A stretch of 64,000 nt of DNA from the NCBI GenBank assembly GCA_903896925.1, contig CAITZM010000187.1:1-64000 (forward strand). The letters are read 5' to 3'. The notes below the pieces were generated by a model. It saw only the letters and a list, made by a program, of their open reading frames with translations. It did no database searches and had not been told where the DNA came from. The stretch's first letter is position 1. Each line of letters opens with the position of its first letter. A program made the position numbers and the translations under genes. The DNA is from an uncultured Lentisphaerota bacterium. Lineage in GTDB: Bacteria; Verrucomicrobiota; Kiritimatiellia; CAIQIC01. Positions 15,001 through 21,000 of the stretch are shown piece by piece.

Positions 15001-18000
15001 TTACCCGCGCTCGTGATCAGCAGGTTCGTCACTTGGCCGTAGAACGGGCTGCCGGAATTCAAATCGACCTGGGCGACGGCCGTCAGGCCGGTGCCGCTGC
15101 CGCCGGAGATGACGACGAACGGCGCGCCGATATACCCCGCGCCGCCCGAGACGGCGATGTTGGTCACGCCAAAGCCGCTGACGCCGACGAGGTTCTGCGC
15201 GATGGTCACCCAAGAGTTGGTGGTGTCGATGATCGCGCCGCCGGCATAGATATTGGCCGAGCCGCCGGCGCCCAGTGCCATGAAGGCAGCGTTGGTCGTG
15301 TTGACCTGCGCCTGGAGGGTGCCGCCGTTGAAATTGAACTGCGCCGAGGCGTTGTTGATGCTCGCCACCTTCGTGGCGATGAGGAGGCCGGCGTTCAGGT
15401 TGAACGTGCCGTTGCTGTTGTTGGCATTGTTGATCAGATTGAGGCCGCCGGCGTTGTTGGTGGCGATAAGGACCGCCGTCGGGCCCAACATGTTCATCAG
15501 GCCATACGAGCCGGAGTTGTTACCGATGGCCATGCTCACCGCGTTGCCGGCGGGACCCACCAGCTGACCGCCGTACAGGTTGATGGCGCCTTTGCTGGAG
15601 GCCGCCCAGCCACCGGCCAGCAACCAACCGGTGGCACCGTTGACCGTGGCTGTGCCGCCGAATTGATCGTAGACGCCAATATCACCCGTGCCGGCGCTGC
15701 CGCCTGCCGCCAATTGGCCCGCCAAAATGCTGCCGGCATTCAACCGGTAATAGCCGTAACCGCCGTTGATACCGAGCGACAGGGCATCCTGGCCGCTCGC
15801 ACCCGAGCCGGTCTGCAGGTTGCCGCCGTTTTGAATGACGGCGCCCGCCGTGCCGTTGGCGTTGCCGACCTGCAACCTGTTCATGTTCACGTTGGTGTTG
15901 ATCGTCAGCACCGCGCGATCCCCGAGCAAAGCGCCGAGCGCCATGACGTTGTTGGTGGTCTGGCCGTTGATGGTCATCTGTGCGTTGCCGGAGAGCGTCA
16001 CCGCACCGAGGGAATTGGAACTGGTGCTGGACAGGGTCAGCTTGCCGCCGCGCACGCCGACCGCGCCGGTCAGCACGTTGGTGTTGTTCAGGGTGACGTC
16101 AGCGCCGTTGACATAGAGACCGCCGGTGAAGGTGTTCGTGCCGTTGAGGTAGATCTTGCCCGCGCCCGTGCCGGCGAGCGTCAGCGAAGCCGCGCCGCTG
16201 CCCGCGTTGATCACAGCCGCGTTCACCGTCAGGTCGTTGGCGGAGTTCTGGACGACCACCAGGTCATTGCCGACGTTAAGATTGGTATAGGGGCCGGCGG
16301 TCAGGACGCCGCTGCCGGTGACCGTAGCGCCGCCAAGGGTCACGGCGCCGGCTTCCGGCGCCATGAGCAAACCGCCGGCGCCGCCAGCGCTGCTCAGCGC
16401 GCCGAAGCGCAGGGTGCTGCCGGAGGCAATGGTCACGGTCGTTGCGCCCGAATTGGTGAAGGTGACATTTTGCACCATGGTCGTGCCGCCCACGCCCAGC
16501 AGCGTGACGGTGCTCGGAGCGTTGCCGGTGATGCGGATGTTGGCGCCCGTGGAACTGGTGTTCTGCACGAGGACGCCATTGACCGGCACGTTGGTATAGC
16601 CGGTGAACGCCACCACATTGCTGTTGCCCGCCGCGTAGGTGCCCCAGTCCGAGCCGTTGACGGTGATATAGGACGCCAGCGTGCCCGCGTTATTGGTCGT
16701 GGTGCCGTTGCCCAGGTAAATCAAACCGCCATTTTGCGGCACCAAGTTCATCACGCCATCGCCTGCCGCCCGGTTGAAGGCGGTGAAGTTCACCACCAGA
16801 TTGCCGCCGGTGGTGTTGCTGGCGATGATCGAGGTGTTGCCCGGGATCGTGCCGCTGGTCAGCGCCAGGTTGATCTGCGAGAAGTTCTGCGTGTTGTTGC
16901 CGGAGCTGGCGCCGATGATTTGCAGGATGCCGTTGTTGCCGATGTTCAGGTTTTGCGCCGCGGTGCCATTGCTGATCAGGTTGGTGGTGATGGTGCCGGA
17001 CTGCGAGAAATCCAGGACCAAGGCGCCGCCATTGACGAACGTGGCACCAGTGAAGGAGTTGCTGTTGATCAGCGTCAGCGTACCCGCGCCATCCTTGTAG
17101 AGGTTGACGCCACCGATGAGGTTACCGCTGACCAGCGTATTGCCGGCGCCACCGATGTAGAAGCTGCTCGCGCCGTTGGAGACGCCCGCGGCAAGGTTGA
17201 GCGTGCCGGCGTCCGAATTGATGCGCGTGCTGCCCACGGAGGTGACGGGGCCGCGCCAGGTGTTGGAGCCCGCGATGTTGCGCAGGGCGCCATTGTTGGC
17301 GAGGCCCGTGCCGTTGAGCGTCAGCAGGTCGCCCAGCTCGGTGGTGATGTCGCCGGAGAGCTGCAGCGCCGCGCCGCTGACGACCGTGACATTGCTGCCC
17401 ACGCCGTTGAGCGCGGTGTCGCTCGTCATCTTCAGGGCGCCCTCAGTTATCACGACGCCGCCGGTGATGTCGTTCGCGCCGTTGAGTATCAGGACACCCG
17501 GGCCCGCCTTGGTCAGGTTGCCGCCCACGGTCAGCCCGCCCGCCGTGAAGACATTGCCGGCATTGTCGATGTCGAACGTGACGCCGCCGCCGATCGCCGT
17601 GTTCAAGGACGGCAGGCTGGTCAACGCCGTGCCGCGCACCTGCAAGGTGGCGTTGGTGAGATTGACGGGACTGGTCGTGGCCTGGTTCAAGCTCAAGACA
17701 GCGTTGCTGTTCACGTTGATGCCGGCAGGGAAGTTCAGCGTGCCGTTGAGCACGACCGTGTTGGTGGACCCGGTGCCCGGCAGGCCGACCGTCAGCGTGT
17801 TGCCGGTCAGGTCGTTCGTGATCGCCAGCGTGCCGTTGCCGCCGCCCAGGCGGTAATCGTTATTTGTGAACGTCAGCGTGCCGTTGTAGAGCACCGGCCT
17901 GGAACCGGCTGCGCCGACAGACAGGCTGCCATAGGCGCCGTTCTGGAGCGTGACGAAATTCAGGTTGGAACTGGCGTCGGCCGCGCTCAGCGCGATGGCG

Positions 18001-21000
18001 CCGGTGGAGTTCGACGTGATTTCGCCGCTGGTCAGCCACAGCGTGGCATTGGCGTAGGCGCCCGTCGCGGCCAAGGCGCCGCTGCTGTTGATCGTGACAT
18101 AGCCCGTGCCCAGCGAGTTCGTCGAGGCGAAGCCGAGCACGCCGTTGTTGATGATGGTGCCGCCGGTGTAGGTGTTCGTGCCGGTCAGTTGCAGGGAACC
18201 CAAACCCTGCTTGGTCAGCGCGCCGGACGCGTTGGGGCCGATGCCGGCCAGACCGAGCCAGTTGGTGGCCACGCCGCCGCCGAGCAGCACGACCGAAGGT
18301 GTGCCCGTGTAGCCGACGCCGGCGCTGGTGAGCACCAAGCCCGTCACCGTGCCATTGCTGAAGTCGAACTGCGCGACCGCCGTGGCCCCGGTGCCGCCGC
18401 CGCCATAGATCGCCACGTAAGGCGCGCCGATGTACCCGGTTTCCGTACCCGGCCACGGCAGGCTGGTCACGCCATTGCCATTGGGGGCCTGCAAGCTCTG
18501 CGAAATCGTGAACGTATAGTTCGAGGCGTCGATCGTCACGCCGTTACCGTAGATATAGGCGGCGTCGAGCTGGCCCACGCCCGGCGCGCCCGGACCCATG
18601 AACGTGCCGTTGGCCGTACCCACCAGGGTGCCGCCATTGAGGTTGAGGACGCTCCACGAGGCAGCGTTGTTGTTATTTTTATAAATATTCGGCGCCACCA
18701 ACGTGCCGTCGGAGTTCACGTTCAAGATGCCCACGATGCTGTTAGCTCCGTTCATGTACCGCACGCCGCTGCTGGCGATGACATAGCCGTTGCTCTCGAT
18801 GGTGATTTCGCCGCGACTGGTGTTTTGGTTCCAGCCGGGGGCGAGCAGGCCGGCCAGCTTGACATAGCCGCCGTTGGCGACATAGATGACGCCCGTCGAG
18901 GTGCCGCCGCCGCCGCCGGCGAGCAAGCCTTGCGAGGCCCCGATATTGATGTTGGTGCCGCCGGTAATATAGATAAGGCCCATGCCCGAGCGGCCGGCCT
19001 GAATCCAGTTGTTGTTCGTCGCCAAGCCGCCGGAGTTCTGATAGAAGCCGTAGCTCTGGGCATTACCTTGGGCCATATCGAACTCGCCGGCCGTTATATT
19101 CAACACGCCACCCGTCTGGATGAGCGCGCCCAGCGAAGCGTTGACATTGCCGACATTCAAGCCATTGCCCACGGTCACCGTGCCGCCGCCGAGCACCATG
19201 AGACCGACCGCCGGGTTGCCCGCCACCGCCGAGCTGCCTTCGCCAACATAGAGTGCGTTTTGTACGTACAAGCTGCCGCTGCCCGTCACCGTCACCTTGC
19301 CGGTGTTGCCGCCATAGGAGGCGAGGGTGAAGTTGTTGTTGACGGTGTTGCTCCACACGCCACCGCTGATGTTCAATTCGCCGTAGCTGCCGTTACCGCC
19401 GGCGGTCGAGCCGAGAGTGCCGCGCCCGACGGCCGTCCAGTTGCTGACCACCACCGTGCCGCCGGAGAGATTGAAGATGCCGCGGCTGTTGCTCAAACCG
19501 CCGGCGATATAGAGCTGGTCGACCGAGGTCAGCAGCCCACCGGTCATGTTGAACGTGCCGGTCGCTCCGATGGCGCTGCCGATGTTGAACTGTCCCCCGC
19601 CGGTTTGCTGGAGGCGCATCACGCCATTGGTCAGGTTGAACGTGGCATTGCCGTTCGGGGCATCGGCCAGGAGGAACTGGGCGTTGGTGATGCCGGTGCC
19701 GCCGTAGGTCACGTTGCCGCTGCGGATCGCGACGGCGCCCGTGCCGAAGATGCTGTTGGTGAACCCGTAGTCGCCGGTCTTGGCGAAGAGCAGCGTGCCG
19801 TTGTTGGTGACCATGCCGTTGCCCAGCGTGGCGGCGTTGCCGCTGGCATCGCCGTTGCCGATCTGCAGGACGCCCGCATTGATCAGCGTCGGGCCGGTAT
19901 AGTCATTGGCGTTGGTCAGCAGCAGGATGCCCGCGCCGGACTTGCTCAGGCTGCTGCTGCCGCTGATGCTGGTGGCGATGGTGAAGACGTTGGACGCGTG
20001 GGCGATGTCGAAGCCCGAGCCGATGGCCATGGTGTTCCAGTTGACGTCGTGCGAGTCGATGTTGCTGAGCTGCGTGCCCAGGATCTGCAGGAGACCGCCG
20101 TTGAACCGGACCACGCTGCCCGGCCCGCCGAAGTTCGCATCCGCCACGACACCCAGGCTGCCGGCAAAGAGATTGTTGGTCGGCGTGGTGTTGTTGCCCA
20201 GCAAGACCAGGTTGCCCGACGTGGTCTTGTTGATTTCGGCATCGCCCAGCAGGTCGGCGGCGACGACGCCCGCGCGGCCGTCAAAGCTGTTCGTGCCCGT
20301 CAGGATCAGGGTGCCGTTGCGCACGGTGCCGCCTTGGAAGCTGATCGCGTTGGTCGTCGTCTGGCTGCCCCAGACGAGATCCAGCGTGCCGCCGGCCACG
20401 ACGAGCGCGCCGTTGGTGGAGAGCGTGTTGTTGCCCGCCGCGAGCCGCATCGTGCCGTTGCTGAGGAACGTGCCGCCGGTGTAGGTGTTCGTGCCGCTCA
20501 TGACCAGAATGCCGGCGCCTTGCTTGGCCAGTGCGCCGCTGCCGCTCAAGCCGGTGTTCACCACATACATTCCATACGGACTGTTGACGTCGATCGTGTT
20601 GGTGCCGGAGATCGGGCTGTTCAAGGGGTTGACCGAACCGTTGATCGTGGTGCCCAGGACCTGCAAGCCGCCGCCCGCGAGCGTCACCAGGTTGCCTGTC
20701 GCGCCGAGGCTGGCGTCCGCGCCCACCGCCAACATGCCGTTGCTGAGGATCGTGCCGCCCGTGTACGTGCTCACGCCGGACAGCGTCTGCGTGCCGGTGC
20801 CGATCTTGACCAGCGTGCCGCTACCTCCGAGAGCACCCGAGAAGAGCGTATTGGAGTTATTGGAGCCGACGCCCAGCGCGATGGCGCCGCCTGCGGTGTT
20901 GGTCAGGGTCAGGCTGCCCGTGCCCGCCAGACCGCCCAGCGAGAAGTAAGCGCCGCCCGAGAACAGCAACTGCCCGCCGTAGACGTTCATCACGCTGGGG

